Source: Ponticaulis sp.
GTDB taxonomy: Bacteria > Pseudomonadota > Alphaproteobacteria > Caulobacterales > Hyphomonadaceae
NCBI GenBank assembly: GCA_002692725.1
Contig: NZLU01000017.1
Coordinates: 124,001-188,000 of the forward strand
Length of the DNA stretch: 64,000 nucleotides
Direction of reading: 5' to 3'
Shown in pieces: positions 1 to 10,109 of the stretch (position 1 is the first letter of the stretch; every line of letters starts with the position of its first letter). The position numbers and the translations under genes are program-made. Under the pieces are notes generated by a model. The model ran no database searches. It worked only from the letters and a program-made list of their open reading frames with translations, and was not told the origin of the DNA.

Positions 1-2
1 AA

Positions 3-806
3 CTTCAGGCCGCCTACAAGCCGACCGGCACACTTACCGCTGCTATTCCAACACGGCCGGACGATCTGATTGAAGTTCGTCTTGGCGATTTTGAAGAGTC
101 ACTTGGAAATCGCAGGCTGTGGGGCAAAGTGGACGGCAATCAGCTCGTGCTTTATCCACCACGTGCGGAAATCGAGACTGCACCCGGTAAGGCAATCGGG
201 TTTGCCGATCCAGCGGACGTGTTTTTTCTTCAGATTCAGGGCTCCGGTCGGGTGCGCTTCCCAGATGGAAAGAGTGTTCGCGCCGGATTTTCGGCTCATA
301 ATCATCGTCCTTTTGGGTCCCTTGCCAATCATTTGCTCGAAACAGGGGAGATTACGCGAGCCGAAGCGGGAATGACTGGACTTCGCGCCTGGCTTGCGCG
401 GGTGGGGACTGATCGGGCGCGCGCGGCCATGAATGTTAATCCGCGTTTTATCTGGTTTCGGGAAACACCCATTGAAGATCCGTCATTGGGGCCTGAAGGG
501 GCGGCAGGTATTCCGCTGACGCCCATGGGAAGTGTCGCGATCGACCTCGATCAACACCCGCTTGGCGTTCCGATTATGGTGCGGACCCGTCTGCCGGAGC
601 GACCCGGAAAGTCGCAGGACGATACCTCATCGCTCCTATTGGTAGCGCAGGATACAGGCGGCGCGATCAAAGGTGCGCAACGTGGCGATATCTTTTTTGG
701 CTGGGGTGATGAAGCCGGTGGATTGGCAGGCTCAATGAATCTGCCGGGACAATTCTTTGTCTTTCTGCCACAGAAAATCGAGGCAGAGCCGGAGATTTCG
801 GAATGA
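3..806 (+). CDS. mltA: Membrane-bound lytic murein transglycosylase A, 3' part (5' end outside the window)
   Basis: Cleaves the glycan strands of peptidoglycan to leave 1,6-anhydromuropeptides; MltA enzymes act at the periplasmic face of the outer membrane. The frame is open from the first bases, so the signal peptide and N-terminal part are missing; the first internal ATG (129) is not the real start. Visible are the MltA-domain stretch FLQIQGSGRVRFPDG and, at the end, the 3D domain with AQDTGGAIKG, RGDIFFGWG and GLAGSMNLPG. The Asp of DTGG is the catalytic acid position known for this family. The stop overlaps the next start by 4 nt (ATGA), so it is probably co-translated with the Smr-domain gene. 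Confidence 0.93.
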   Translation, partial: LQAAYKPTGTLTAAIPTRPDDLIEVRLGDFEESLGNRRLWGKVDGNQLVLYPPRAEIETAPGKAIGFADPADVFFLQIQGSGRVRFPDGKSVRAGFSAHNHRPFGSLANHLLETGEITRAEAGMTGLRAWLARVGTDRARAAMNVNPRFIWFRETPIEDPSLGPEGAAGIPLTPMGSVAIDLDQHPLGVPIMVRTRLPERPGKSQDDTSSLLLVAQDTGGAIKGAQRGDIFFGWGDEAGGLAGSMNLPGQFFVFLPQKIEAEPEISE

Positions 807-1402
807 CACGTCGCCGGAAGCTGACCTCGCGGGAAGCGCGTATGTGGCAGAAGGTGACCAAATCCGTGCGACAGATAGAAAACCGGCATCCAGACCCGGA
901 ACCCGAAGACGATCAGCCAACACCGCCATCGCCAGATGTTTCACGTGAAAACATGCCGCCCGGTCGGGAGCGCGCAAACTCTGAAGATCTGGAAAAACTC
1001 CTCAATACCCGCCGCAGCCCGGTCGCCAAGCCGACGCCGCTACCAGACGCGGCGAAACGACATGCTGCCGCCCATGGTCTGGCAGACCGAAGTCGTGAAA
1101 AACGGGTTCGCCGCGGAAAATTTGATCTCGGTCCGACCCTCGATCTTCATGGTCATACTCAGGAGAGCGCTCGAGCTACGCTACTAAGTTTCGTGAGATA
1201 TCACCGGACGCTCAACGCGTCGTCAGTTTTAGTGATAACTGGTAAGGGTCGTGCGGGAGACGGCATCCTGCGGCGACGATTTACCGAATGGATTGCTGAA
1301 ACAGAGTTTCGGAGCCATGTGTCTGGTTTCTCGCAGGCGCACCAGAAACATGGCGGCGAAGGCGCGTACTATCTGTTTCTTCGGAAAGCGAGTGACAAGT
1401 GA
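803..1402 (+). CDS. Smr-domain protein
   Basis: Protein of 199 aa. The first ~100 residues are hydrophilic, rich in Pro, Arg and Glu, and probably unstructured. The C-terminal half is an Smr (MutS2-related) domain with LDLHGHT around residue 112 and the TGKG turn (VLVITGKGRAGDG) near residue 150, followed by SGFSQAHQKHGGEGAYYLFLR. Smr domains bind or nick nucleic acid; the precise role of the stand-alone alphaproteobacterial proteins is not established. It overlaps mltA by 4 nt and converges on hisE with only 8 nt between the stops. Confidence 0.88.
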   Translation: MTRRRKLTSREARMWQKVTKSVRQIENRHPDPEPEDDQPTPPSPDVSRENMPPGRERANSEDLEKLLNTRRSPVAKPTPLPDAAKRHAAAHGLADRSREKRVRRGKFDLGPTLDLHGHTQESARATLLSFVRYHRTLNASSVLVITGKGRAGDGILRRRFTEWIAETEFRSHVSGFSQAHQKHGGEGAYYLFLRKASDK

Positions 1403-1410
1403 AGCCCTAC

Positions 1411-1773
1411 TTAGTCCTCAACGGGACGATTCGCCTTTTCAACCAGTCCCGATAAGCCCTGTCTGCTGATCAACTCTTCGGCCACAGCATCCAGCGAGAC
1501 GTTTCGGGATTTCAGAGCCACCAGGAGGTGAAACAGCACATCCGCAGCTTCAGCCGTGACGGCTGTATCCTCTTCTGAGGTCAGCGCGATGGCGAGTTCA
1601 ACAGCCTCTTCACCCAGTTTTTTGGCAGTTTTGTGCGGACCCTTTGCGAGAAGTTTGGCCGTGTAGGAGGATGACGCGTCGCCTTCCGCTGCTCGCGCAT
1701 CAATTGTCGACGCAAGAGCATTGAGCGCCTGTGCGACGCGTTCTGCGGGTTTGTCGTCTGAATTGTCGCTCAT
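1411..1773 (-). CDS. hisE: Phosphoribosyl-ATP pyrophosphatase
   Basis: Second step of histidine biosynthesis: hydrolyses PR-ATP to PR-AMP and diphosphate. This is a stand-alone HisE (120 aa), not fused to HisI. The all-alpha MazG-like fold is visible as [17 protein letters not shown] and [14 protein letters not shown], with the Glu/Asp residues that bind Mg. I choose ATG at 1773, whose ATGA overlaps the hisF stop; a TTG at 1779 would add only two residues. Last gene of the minus-strand block hisB-hisH-hisA-hisF-hisE. Confidence 0.95.
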   Translation of the reverse strand: MSDNSDDKPAERVAQALNALASTIDARAAEGDASSSYTAKLLAKGPHKTAKKLGEEAVELAIALTSEEDTAVTAEAADVLFHLLVALKSRNVSLDAVAEELISRQGLSGLVEKANRPVED

Positions 1774-2540
1774 GACCAACCTTCCAGTCGCATCGGAATG
1801 CCTGCCGCATTCATCGCGCGCTTCGCATCGGGTATCGCAATCTCGCCAAAATGGAAAATACTGGCAGCCAAGGCGGCGGTGGCGCCGGTCTTTTGAATGC
1901 CATCAACAAGGTGCGGAATTGTGCCTGCACCCCCTGATGCAATCACAGGAATGGTCACCGCATCGACGACTTTTTTGGTCAGATCGAGATCATAGCCCGA
2001 CTTTGTGCCGTCCTTGTCCATGCTCGTAAGCAGTATTTCGCCAGCCCCCTTTTCGCAGACCAGTCGCGCATATTCGAGCGCATCAATGCCGGTGCCGCGT
2101 TTGCCGCCATGGGTGAAGACTTCCCATTTGTCCGCTGCGGTTTTCCGCGCATCGATTGCGACGACAATGCATTGTCGACCGACACGGTCGGCGCAGCGCG
2201 AAATCAGATCCGAATCCGCGACAGCCGCCGAATTGATCCCGACCTTGTCAGCGCCCGCCCGCAGTAAAGAGATCACATTGTCCGGTGAGCGAACCCCACC
2301 CCCGACGGTGAGCGGCGTAAAACAGTTTCGAGCTGTCCGGTTAACAACGTCGAGAATAGTCCCGCGGCCTTCTTCAGAGGCCGAAATATCCAGGAAGCAG
2401 ATCTCATCCGCGCCCTGATCACTATAGGCTTTGGCCAGCGCGACCGGATCGCCCGCATCGCGCAAATCCACGAATTGAACGCCCTTCACGGTGCGGCCAT
2501 CTTTGACATCAAGGCAGGGAATGATGCGTGTTTTCAGCAT
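1770..2540 (-). CDS. hisF: Imidazole glycerol phosphate synthase, cyclase subunit
   Basis: Uses ammonia delivered by HisH to turn PRFAR into IGP and AICAR, a (beta/alpha)8 barrel. Diagnostic stretches are [17 protein letters not shown] at the N-terminus (catalytic Asp11-equivalent), [32 protein letters not shown] (second catalytic Asp) and VIASGGAGT. At 256 aa it has the usual family length. Overlaps hisA by 7 nt and hisE by 4 nt, so the subunits are translationally coupled. Confidence 0.97.
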   Translation of the reverse strand: MLKTRIIPCLDVKDGRTVKGVQFVDLRDAGDPVALAKAYSDQGADEICFLDISASEEGRGTILDVVNRTARNCFTPLTVGGGVRSPDNVISLLRAGADKVGINSAAVADSDLISRCADRVGRQCIVVAIDARKTAADKWEVFTHGGKRGTGIDALEYARLVCEKGAGEILLTSMDKDGTKSGYDLDLTKKVVDAVTIPVIASGGAGTIPHLVDGIQKTGATAALAASIFHFGEIAIPDAKRAMNAAGIPMRLEGWS

Positions 2541-3265
2541 GCGGCCAGTCTTAAGGCTTCAACTGGGTCGATGTCACCATCATAAAGCGCGCGGCCAAGA
2601 ATAGAGCCGGAAATCGGCGCGCCCGACTGGCGGAGTGCGGTGATATCATCGCTCGACTTTACTCCGCCGGAGGCAATCACTGGAATGGACACCGTGTTTG
2701 CAAGGCTGGCGGTCAGATCGACATTCACACCGGCTTTCATGCCATCGCGGCCGATATCGGTGACAATAATCGCGGCCACTCCGGAATCTTCAAATCGTTT
2801 CGCGAGCTCAGTAGCTTCAAGATCTGAAACTTCAGCCCAGCCCTCAACAGCGACAAGTCCATCGCGCGCATCAATGCCAACGGCGATTTTGCCCGGAAAC
2901 TCTCTGGCGCAATCTTTGACAAAGTCCGGGTCACGCGCAGCAATCGTTCCAAGGATTAGTCGTGTCACTCCGGCCTCAAGCCAGGTTTCGACATGCTGAC
3001 GCTCGCGAATGCCTCCGCCAAGTTGAACCGGCATGTTCACTGCGCTGATGATGGCTTCGACACTCTCGCGATTGCGGCTTGTTCCGGCAAAGGCACCATC
3101 CAGATCGACCACGTGAAGATACGGAAACCCCATCCGTTCAAAGGCGGCGGCCTGTTCGGCGGGTGTCAGGGAAAACTCGGTCGCCCGATCCATATCCCCC
3201 TGGATCAGACGAACGCATCGCCCGTTTTTAAGGTCAATTGCCGGATAGAGTGTGAATTCAGTCAT
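2534..3265 (-). CDS. hisA: ProFAR isomerase
   Basis: Isomerises ProFAR to PRFAR (Amadori rearrangement), the step before HisFH. Barrel protein of 243 aa with [18 protein letters not shown] at the start (catalytic Asp), [25 protein letters not shown] (second catalytic Asp) and VIASGGVKS, and the phosphate-binding end [15 protein letters not shown]. Overlaps hisH by 4 nt upstream and hisF by 7 nt downstream. Confidence 0.97.
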   Translation of the reverse strand: MTEFTLYPAIDLKNGRCVRLIQGDMDRATEFSLTPAEQAAAFERMGFPYLHVVDLDGAFAGTSRNRESVEAIISAVNMPVQLGGGIRERQHVETWLEAGVTRLILGTIAARDPDFVKDCAREFPGKIAVGIDARDGLVAVEGWAEVSDLEATELAKRFEDSGVAAIIVTDIGRDGMKAGVNVDLTASLANTVSIPVIASGGVKSSDDITALRQSGAPISGSILGRALYDGDIDPVEALRLAAC

Positions 3266-3903
3266 GGTGCCCAGTTTATCCAGTTTGTCAGAAGTTTCAG
3301 GCCCGTATTCTGGCTGAGTTCCGGGTGAAACTGCGTTCCAAACAGATTGTCCCGACCGATAGCGGCAGTGACGGGCGACCCATAGTCAGTGGTCGCCATC
3401 AAATGCGAGGCGTGATCACACTGAAAATGGTAAGAATGCACGAAATAGGCGTGGTCGCCATCGGCCAGACCCGCCAGAACGGGGTGATCCGACACAAGCT
3501 TCAATTCATTCCAGCCCATATGCGGAACGGGAAGGCCTTTGTCGGTGGGAATGTGCGCAACTTTTCCGGGAATCCAGCCGAGCCCGTCGGTTTCCCCATC
3601 TTCAAGACCGCTACTCGCCATAAGCTGCATGCCAACACAAATGCCCAGCGTGGGGCGCGACTTTATGCGAACGACGTCTTCGACCGCGTCAGCCAGACCA
3701 TCAACGGAGAACAAACCATTGCGGCAATCCCGGAAATGCCCGACGCCGGGAATCACGATCCGATCTGCTGACGCAACTTCGTCCGGCGCGTTGGTCACGA
3801 TCAGGCGCACGGGAACACCCGAGCGTTCAATCGCGACTTCGAGCGCGCGGGTCGCAGACGGTATATTGCCTGCGCCATAGTCAATCAGGGCAAGAGTTTG
3901 CAT
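3262..3903 (-). CDS. hisH: Imidazole glycerol phosphate synthase, glutaminase subunit
   Basis: Class I glutamine amidotransferase that supplies ammonia to HisF. Protein of 213 aa with [11 protein letters not shown] at the N-terminus, the nucleophile elbow GICVGMQLM (catalytic Cys) and C-terminal FHPELSQ (His-x-Glu of the triad). The elbow has Val where GICLGMQ is usual, a conservative change. The next gene upstream is hisB, with 24 nt between them. Confidence 0.97.
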   Translation of the reverse strand: MQTLALIDYGAGNIPSATRALEVAIERSGVPVRLIVTNAPDEVASADRIVIPGVGHFRDCRNGLFSVDGLADAVEDVVRIKSRPTLGICVGMQLMASSGLEDGETDGLGWIPGKVAHIPTDKGLPVPHMGWNELKLVSDHPVLAGLADGDHAYFVHSYHFQCDHASHLMATTDYGSPVTAAIGRDNLFGTQFHPELSQNTGLKLLTNWINWAP

Positions 3904-3927
3904 ACGTTAAAAGGCGTCCTAAGAGGT

Positions 3928-4515
3928 TCAGAGAGACCCTTTAGTCGACGCAGCCTCGCCTGCAAATACTGGATCGGGACTAATTGCCGATCTTAGAGCT
4001 CGCGCCAGCGCTTTATAGCAACTTTCAATGATATGATGCGAGTTTTCACCGTAGAGGTTTTCCACATGGAGACACGCGCCTGAATTCATGGCGAAGGCGT
4101 GGAAGAATTCCTTGAACAGCTCGGTATCCATCTCGCCGACCTTGTCGCGTTTGAATTCAACCTTCCAGACCAGATAGGGCCGGTTACAGAGGTCGAGGGA
4201 CGCGCGGCTCAGCGTTTCATCCATGGGAATATAGGCATGGCCAAACCGGGTAATTCCCTTGAGGTCGCCCAAGGCTATCAGCACAGCTTTGCCGATAACA
4301 ATGCCGGTATCTTCGACAGTATGGTGCATATCAATGTGCAGATCGCCGACTGTGCGAACTTTCATATCGATCGCGCTGTGCTTGGTGAAACTCTCAAGCA
4401 TGTGATCAAAGAAGCCGATTCCGGTTTGAATGTCTGACTTGCCGCTGCCATCAAGATTAAGTTCAACCTTGATCTGGGTTTCTTTGGTTTCACGCTGAAC
4501 TTCTGCTTTACGCAT
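3928..4515 (-). CDS. hisB: Imidazoleglycerol-phosphate dehydratase (monofunctional)
   Basis: Dehydrates IGP to imidazole-acetol phosphate. It is the single-domain HisB, without the HAD phosphatase fused in enterobacteria. Metal-binding motifs are visible: [27 protein letters not shown], and [16 protein letters not shown] near the C-terminus. I prefer ATG at 4515 ([13 protein letters not shown], 195 aa), which fits the family and has a GGAAAG upstream; a longer frame to 4560 would add 15 residues. First gene of the his block, divergent from the GGDEF-EAL gene, so a bidirectional promoter region lies at about 4516-4667. Confidence 0.96.
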   Translation of the reverse strand: MRKAEVQRETKETQIKVELNLDGSGKSDIQTGIGFFDHMLESFTKHSAIDMKVRTVGDLHIDMHHTVEDTGIVIGKAVLIALGDLKGITRFGHAYIPMDETLSRASLDLCNRPYLVWKVEFKRDKVGEMDTELFKEFFHAFAMNSGACLHVENLYGENSHHIIESCYKALARALRSAISPDPVFAGEAASTKGSL

Positions 4516-4667
4516 GTCGACAGACTTTCCTGGGACTATTCGTGTAAAAAAGTTTCTCAACTCGGCTCGTGTTTTCGCACTGTCTTCACTGATTTCTAAA
4601 CAAATTCCAATAAAGAAGTCTTGATGGGCGCAATGTATTGTACGTGCCCGGGACCCTTGAGGATGGG

Positions 4668-6797
4668 ATGGCTGGACAGAAAGTGCCGGAAGTTCGCGCG
4701 AAACGCACGCTGAGAACGAGTCTGATCGTCTTCGTGATCAGTATAGTTGTAGGCACGTCTCTCATCTTTGCGCTCACCAATGCCTTCCTCACGTCACGAG
4801 AAGTTATCAGCCAGACGCAAACCATATCTCAGCGTCAGGCTGACACAATGCGGTCGATTGGATCGATGATTGTTCGCCAGGATGCTGAAAGCGAACGCGC
4901 GCTTCTGGCCGCAAACATCCGCACAGCTGAGACGGTTGTCGCCGCACGCGTACTTTCGGTTTCCGGTTCCGTTGTACTTAATATTTCTAAGCCGGGCAGT
5001 CATACTGATAACTTCCCCGTCTTGCTCGAGAAGGCGCAGGCAAGCGTCGACCGTGTGCACGAGCGCACGCCGAATTCCATTATTCATGCCGGACCGCTCT
5101 ACAACGGAAATGATGCAGTTTCAGGTTGGTATGTATTTGAAACACCATTTTCGGCCGCAAATGCGAGTTGGTTCAGTCAATTGCTTTGGGGACTGGCTGT
5201 GGGCTGCGTCGTCAGTGCAGTCATGCTGCCTTTCGTCTTCCTCTTGATTAACCGGATGACCCGGCCGCTTTATCAGCTGATCGACTTCGCTTCCAACGTG
5301 AACCCGAACCAATTGTCCGGACGGATTGATCTTCAGTCCGGAACCGAATTTGATCTTTTGGGCGCTGCCTTCAACCGCATGATGCACCGGGTTGAAGGGA
5401 CAATGCGCCAGGTACAACGCCTCGCCTTTGTCGATTCCGTAACCGATTTGCCAAACCGCGAACGTTTTATCCGGGCGCTGCATAAGGCACTCTCCGAAAG
5501 AGATGACGAAGATTTCACAGCCGTCATTATTCTGAATGTCGACCGGTTCCGCTGGGTCAATGAGACGCTTGGCCCGCAAAAGGGTGATGAAGCCCTATCC
5601 TTGATCGGAATGCGGATCCGCAAAGCCCTTATGACCGCTGACCGCACAGTTCGCATTAACGATGCCAAAGCTCGTCCGTCTCTTGTCGCGCGGTTAAGCG
5701 GCGATGAATTTGCGGTTTTGGTTCCCAACATTGATGCCAAGTCAGACATCACGCGCCTGATGCAGATGGTGATTTCCAGCATGCGCCAACCGCTCGAAAT
5801 TGCTGGTCAGGCCATCACGCTCGGACTTTCTGGCGGCATCGCACTGGCGCCAATTCACGGGGTGAAAGGCGAGGACCTGATCAAGAATGCCGATCTCGCG
5901 CTTAAAGAAGCGCGTCGGGCGGGTCGATCAAAAGCGCGGTTCTATTCGACCAAGCTCAACAAGATCGCCATGGACCGCATGCATCTTGAGGCAGACCTCC
6001 GACGCGGCATCGAGAAAGACGAATTCCTTCCGTATTTCCAGGCGAAGGTGGATTTCAAGACAGGACGTATATCCGGGGCTGAGGCGCTGGTGCGTTGGCA
6101 GCGAGATGACGGCGATCTGATTTCGCCAGGCATTTTCATTCCAATGGCTGAGCAGCTCGGCCTGATTTCTGAAATTGGTGAGTCGGTCTTGCGTCAGGCC
6201 TGTACGCAGGCAACACGCTGGATGAAGGCTGGCCATGATTGCAAAGTTGCCGTGAACGTCTCTCCGCTTCAGTTCGAAGAAGCTGATTTTGCGGAGAAAG
6301 TGCTGTCGTCTCTGCGCGAAGCAGGTCTTCCACCAGGCCGGTTGGAATTAGAGATCACCGAAACCATGGCGGTGGCCGATACCGACAGGGTGTCAGAAAT
6401 CATGCGGCCGCTGCGCGCTATGGGCGTGCGCCTCGCGATTGATGATTTTGGCGCGGGCCATTCTAACCTCGTAACTCTCACCAAGCTTCCGTTCGACGTC
6501 TTCAAGATCGACCAGCAATTCGTCAGCGCGCTTCACTCAGACAAGCAAGCACCCGCGGTTGTCGAGATGATTCTTGCGATGGCAGAGACAATGGGCCTCG
6601 AAACGGTCGCCGAGGGTGTAGAAACGCCATCACAGAGCGATTTTCTGCGCCGTCGTGGATGTACTTTGGCCCAGGGCTATCTCTATTCCAAGCCGATCCC
6701 GCCGGATGAATTCATCGAGTTTCTGGCCAATTGGCGCCCATTCGGTGAGGTTCTGGATGGCGATATGCTCCAGCGGCTCGCCGTCGCTAACGATTAG
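4668..6797 (+). CDS. Membrane bifunctional GGDEF-EAL protein (c-di-GMP turnover)
   Basis: Order of parts in the 709-aa protein: TM segment at about residues 17-40, extracytoplasmic loop to ~165, second TM at ~170-195, HAMP-like linker ([11 protein letters not shown]), GGDEF domain and EAL domain. The GGDEF site reads SGDEF (around residue 344), one change from GGDEF, and the RxxD inhibitory site is not present. The EAL domain looks complete: EALVRW (around 472), [26 protein letters not shown] and AEGVET. So phosphodiesterase activity is likely and cyclase activity uncertain. ATG 4668 is preceded by GAGGAT; the TTG at 4638 is less likely. The gene sits between hisB and hslV. Confidence 0.93.
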   Translation: MAGQKVPEVRAKRTLRTSLIVFVISIVVGTSLIFALTNAFLTSREVISQTQTISQRQADTMRSIGSMIVRQDAESERALLAANIRTAETVVAARVLSVSGSVVLNISKPGSHTDNFPVLLEKAQASVDRVHERTPNSIIHAGPLYNGNDAVSGWYVFETPFSAANASWFSQLLWGLAVGCVVSAVMLPFVFLLINRMTRPLYQLIDFASNVNPNQLSGRIDLQSGTEFDLLGAAFNRMMHRVEGTMRQVQRLAFVDSVTDLPNRERFIRALHKALSERDDEDFTAVIILNVDRFRWVNETLGPQKGDEALSLIGMRIRKALMTADRTVRINDAKARPSLVARLSGDEFAVLVPNIDAKSDITRLMQMVISSMRQPLEIAGQAITLGLSGGIALAPIHGVKGEDLIKNADLALKEARRAGRSKARFYSTKLNKIAMDRMHLEADLRRGIEKDEFLPYFQAKVDFKTGRISGAEALVRWQRDDGDLISPGIFIPMAEQLGLISEIGESVLRQACTQATRWMKAGHDCKVAVNVSPLQFEEADFAEKVLSSLREAGLPPGRLELEITETMAVADTDRVSEIMRPLRAMGVRLAIDDFGAGHSNLVTLTKLPFDVFKIDQQFVSALHSDKQAPAVVEMILAMAETMGLETVAEGVETPSQSDFLRRRGCTLAQGYLYSKPIPPDEFIEFLANWRPFGEVLDGDMLQRLAVAND

Positions 6798-6799
6798 TA

Positions 6800-6811
6800 T
6801 TTATCGATAAA
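6800..6811. promoter_or_regulatory. 12-bp palindrome TTTATCGATAAA upstream of hslV
   Basis: Perfect palindrome 48 bp before the hslV ATG, in the short gap after the GGDEF-EAL stop. The identical 12-mer occurs at 60887-60898 in the promoter of the DUF2975 operon. A regulator-binding role is inference from position and symmetry. Confidence 0.4.
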
Positions 6812-6859
6812 CGGAAAATATTGCTTGCGTTTGGCGGGAAGCTCCCCCAAATTGTGCGC

Positions 6860-7426
6860 ATGACACATTCGAATTCTCATGAAGATAAAAAATGGCGCGC
6901 AACAACGATTCTGGCCGTTCGGAAGAATCAAAAGATCGCGCTGATTGGCGACGGCCAGGTTTCTCTTGGCCAGACTGTGATGAAGGGCAATGCCCGAAAA
7001 GTGCGGCAATTAGTTGATGGCAAAGTGCTCGCCGGTTTTGCGGGTGCCACGGCGGACGCCTTCACTTTGTTTGAGCGGCTCCAGTCAAAACTTGAGCGCT
7101 ATCCCGATCAATTACAGCGTGCCGCCGTTGAACTCGCCAAGGAATGGCGGACTGAGAAGTATCTCCAAAAGCTCGAAGCTATGCTGATTGTGGCTGATAA
7201 AGACATCACCCTGCTGATCTCAGGGTCTGGTGATGTGATTGAGCCCGAACACAATATTATGGCGATTGGCTCAGGCGGCCATTATGCCGCTGCGGCTGCG
7301 CGTGGTCTTTATGACTATGAGCCGGACGCCGAAGTGATCGCGACCAAGGCCATGGAGATTGCGGCGGATATCTGCGTCTACACAAATTCCAGCTTCACCC
7401 TCGAAACACTGGACTCGGTGGTCTGA
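6860..7426 (+). CDS. hslV: ATP-dependent protease HslUV, peptidase subunit
   Basis: Threonine peptidase that forms a double hexamer and degrades proteins unfolded by HslU in the cytoplasm. The conserved TTILAVRK (catalytic N-terminal Thr after processing), [50 protein letters not shown] and the end [16 protein letters not shown] are all present. From ATG 6860 the protein is 188 aa and carries a 14-residue leader before the first Thr, which must be removed; short leaders of this kind are usual in alphaproteobacteria. A TTG at 6821 would add 13 unlikely residues. Its partner hslU is not adjacent. Confidence 0.96.
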   Translation: MTHSNSHEDKKWRATTILAVRKNQKIALIGDGQVSLGQTVMKGNARKVRQLVDGKVLAGFAGATADAFTLFERLQSKLERYPDQLQRAAVELAKEWRTEKYLQKLEAMLIVADKDITLLISGSGDVIEPEHNIMAIGSGGHYAAAAARGLYDYEPDAEVIATKAMEIAADICVYTNSSFTLETLDSVV

Positions 7427-7427
7427 C

Positions 7428-8513
7428 ATGGAACGCGAGAAACTGAGAGCTGCCGTCGAAGCCGATGTCATCACCGCAGATCAGGCGACGCGCCTTGAAG
7501 CGATGTTTCGCACCACAGACGGTGAGTCTTCGGAGGGCGAACCGCTCCGGTTTCTGTCCAATCTGAACGATGTATTCCTCTCAATCGGGATCGTCATTCT
7601 GTTCGGCGGGCTTGCCGCGGCCTTCAGTATTCTCGCATTCGGCCAGGTTTCCTTCGGCCAGTATGCGCCAATGATTTCGATACCTCTGGCCCTGACCGCC
7701 TGGGCCTGCTCAGAATATTTCTGCGCGCGCCGAAAAATGCTTCTGCCCAGCATTGTGCTCTGCATCATCTGGACAATCTGCGTCGGTGTTTCGGTGTTCG
7801 CCATCCTCTCCTGGAGCGTGTTTCAGGAAAACGGGTCCGCGCTGGCGGCCTCGGTCTTCACCAATTCCTCGAATGATGATGTGATCGACGCGATTATTTC
7901 AGAGTCCCGGTCCACCGTGATCTTCGCGTTTCTTGGCGCAGCCTTGGGCACACTCGGATTTTATCTGAGATTTCGCCTGCCTTTCTCACTCTTTCTCACG
8001 GCCGCCTGCCTGGTGGCGGTGGCGCTCATTCTCTCTGCTGGCTTTGTAACGTTACTTGTCTGTGGCCTCATCTCGTTGGGTCTTGCCATCTGGTTTGACA
8101 GTATGGATCCGGAGCGAGCCACACGCCTGTCAGATAACGGGTTCTGGCTTCACGTTGCAGCGGCTCCCCTGCTCGTTTATGGGATTCGAGGTCTGATCGA
8201 GATAAATTTCGGATCGGGTAGCGCCATGGTCCATATCGGTCTTGTGTCCGTGCTCGCTGTCCTTGCTGTGTTGTCCTTGGCGCTCAACCGCCGTGCGTTG
8301 ATCATCTCGGGCCTGGTCACCTTTGGCTGGGCGATCTGGAATCTCTTTCAGACCTTCGGAGATGGTATTCTCATCAAAGTCGCCGGACCGCTTCTGGTCG
8401 TTGGGGCGCTGATTGTTCTGCTCGGTTCTGGGTGGAAGACGGTTCGCCGTGCGCTGTTAACAGGCTTCCCAAAACAGGGCGCTATGGCCCGGGTTTTTCC
8501 GCCAGAGGCGTGA
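7428..8513 (+). CDS. Multi-pass membrane protein (DUF2157-like), between hslV and hslU
   Basis: The ATG lies 1 nt after the hslV stop, so translation is probably coupled; the open frame upstream is a shadow of hslV. The 361-aa protein has a short soluble N-terminus (MEREKLRAAVEADVITADQA, then GDGESSEGE-like acidic residues) followed by about nine to ten hydrophobic segments, e.g. IGIVILFGGLAAAFSILAF and LVCGLISLGLAIW. The N-terminal helix followed by many TMs recalls the DUF2157 family, but I cannot confirm this by eye. No function can be assigned. Confidence 0.82.
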   Translation: MEREKLRAAVEADVITADQATRLEAMFRTTDGESSEGEPLRFLSNLNDVFLSIGIVILFGGLAAAFSILAFGQVSFGQYAPMISIPLALTAWACSEYFCARRKMLLPSIVLCIIWTICVGVSVFAILSWSVFQENGSALAASVFTNSSNDDVIDAIISESRSTVIFAFLGAALGTLGFYLRFRLPFSLFLTAACLVAVALILSAGFVTLLVCGLISLGLAIWFDSMDPERATRLSDNGFWLHVAAAPLLVYGIRGLIEINFGSGSAMVHIGLVSVLAVLAVLSLALNRRALIISGLVTFGWAIWNLFQTFGDGILIKVAGPLLVVGALIVLLGSGWKTVRRALLTGFPKQGAMARVFPPEA

Positions 8514-8618
8514 TGACTGACAAATCACGGGGTTTCCGGTTGGCGAACCAGTCTCGCATGCCTAACTCTATTCCTTCAAGTTTTTAGACCGTACATCCTT
8601 CAACGGAGCCCATCCTGT

Positions 8619-9923
8619 ATGACTGAGTTTTCCCCGCGCGAAATCGTATCCGAGCTGGATCGTTATATTGTCGGACAGCATGATGCCAAACGCGCCGTTG
8701 CCATTGCACTACGGAACCGCTGGCGCCGGAAACAGGTCGGCCCGCCTCTGGCTGAAGAAATCACGCCCAAAAATATATTGATGATCGGCCCGACAGGCGT
8801 GGGCAAAACAGAGATTTCCCGTCGCTTGGCTAAGCTCGCCAAAGCGCCGTTTCTGAAGGTCGAAGCGACCAAATTCACAGAAGTCGGCTATGTCGGCCGG
8901 GATGTTGAGCAGATTGTCCGCGATCTGGTCGAGGCCGCGATCGGCATGGTGCGTGTGCGCCGTCGCGAAGAAGTACGATCCCGGGCGAAAACTGCCGCAG
9001 AAGAGCGTGTCTTGAACGCGTTGGTCGGCGAAAACGCCCAACCGTCAACGCGGGAAAGCTTCCGTGCCAAACTAAAATCCGGCGACCTGGACGACCGCGA
9101 TGTCGACATTGACATGGCGGATACTTCCAACCCGATGGATATGATGGATCTGCCTGGCGGTGGCGGTTCCATGGGCATGATCAATATTGGCGATTTGTTC
9201 GGCAAAGCCATGGGCGGGCGGTCCAAGCGCGTCCGCATGAAGGTAAAAGAGGCCTATGAGCCGCTACTCAATGAAGAAAGCGACAAGCTGCTGGATGAGG
9301 AGTCCATTATCCGCGAGGCCGTGAAAACAGTTGAGCAAGATGGAATCGTCTTTCTCGACGAGATCGACAAGGTTGCGGCAGGCGGAGATCGACGCGGCGC
9401 GGATGTCTCCCGCGAAGGGGTCCAGCGAGATCTCTTGCCTCTGATTGAGGGAACAACCGTCACGACTAAGCGGGGACCTGTGAAGACAGACCATATTCTG
9501 TTTATCGCATCCGGCGCGTTCCATATCGCCAAACCAAGCGACCTTCTGCCTGAATTACAGGGCCGTTTGCCGATCCGAGTTGAGCTGAAAGCCCTGACAC
9601 GAGACGATTTCCGCCGGATTCTGACCGAACCCGAAGCCAGCCTCATTAAACAATATACTGCCCTGATGGAGGCCGAAGGTGTTAGCCTGGAATTCTCAGA
9701 GGATGCGATCGATGCGCTGGCCGACCTCGCAGTCAAAGTGAATGAGAGTGTCGAAAACATCGGCGCTCGCCGGCTCCAGACCGTTATGGAACGGCTGCTT
9801 GACGAAATTTCATTCACGGCGCCCGATCGGTCTGGCGAGACAATTCGTCTGACAGCGGAAGACGTTAAAGAGAAAGTCGGCGATCTGGCGACTGATGCAG
9901 ACCTCTCCCGGTTTATTCTCTAG
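8619..9923 (+). CDS. hslU: ATP-dependent protease HslUV, ATPase subunit
   Basis: AAA+ unfoldase ring that feeds substrates to HslV. Protein of 434 aa. Walker A is GPTGVGKT at residues 57-64, the pore loop is GYVGRD, Walker B is IVFLDEIDK around residue 247, sensor region [12 protein letters not shown], and the C-terminal end LSRFIL that docks into HslV is intact. An acidic/Gly/Met-rich I-domain insert ([14 protein letters not shown]) lies in the middle, as usual for the family. GGAG stands 9 nt before the ATG; the 105-nt gap from the membrane protein could hold its own promoter. Confidence 0.97.
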   Translation: MTEFSPREIVSELDRYIVGQHDAKRAVAIALRNRWRRKQVGPPLAEEITPKNILMIGPTGVGKTEISRRLAKLAKAPFLKVEATKFTEVGYVGRDVEQIVRDLVEAAIGMVRVRRREEVRSRAKTAAEERVLNALVGENAQPSTRESFRAKLKSGDLDDRDVDIDMADTSNPMDMMDLPGGGGSMGMINIGDLFGKAMGGRSKRVRMKVKEAYEPLLNEESDKLLDEESIIREAVKTVEQDGIVFLDEIDKVAAGGDRRGADVSREGVQRDLLPLIEGTTVTTKRGPVKTDHILFIASGAFHIAKPSDLLPELQGRLPIRVELKALTRDDFRRILTEPEASLIKQYTALMEAEGVSLEFSEDAIDALADLAVKVNESVENIGARRLQTVMERLLDEISFTAPDRSGETIRLTAEDVKEKVGDLATDADLSRFIL

Positions 9924-10010
9924 TGTAGTTTCCACTCTTCGGTGTCTCACGGAAGATGTGAAGAAATTCGTCTGCCGAAACTTCTAGACCTTCCTGTCGT
10001 CAACATCTAG

Positions 10011-10025
10011 GAATGCAAATCATTC
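10011..10025. promoter_or_regulatory. Fur-box-like site upstream of the PepSY/DUF2271/DUF4198/ApbE operon
   Basis: GAATGCAAATCATTC has the AATG-N5-CATT core of the Fur consensus with perfect 5-bp arms. It lies about 85-100 bp before the GTG start of the first gene. Two better Fur-like sites stand before the TonB receptor of the same cluster, and a fur gene is in the window. Assignment is by similarity to the E. coli-type consensus. Confidence 0.5.
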
Positions 10026-10067
10026 GCAATATGTGATGTGATCCGGGGTTTGGGCGACGGGAAAGCG

Positions 10068-10098
10068 CATTCCCTGCGTATAATGGTGTAAGGGAATG
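10068..10098. promoter_or_regulatory. Inverted repeat centred on a TATAAT box, before the PepSY gene
   Basis: Perfect 8-bp arms CATTCCCT (10068-10075) and AGGGAATG (10091-10098) flank a TATAAT at 10079-10084. The symmetry around the -10 box suggests an operator; alternatively it is an RNA hairpin if transcription starts upstream. No strong -35 is seen at the expected distance, which would suit an activated promoter. Confidence 0.45.
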
Positions 10099-10109
10099 AG
10101 GTCGCTGCG

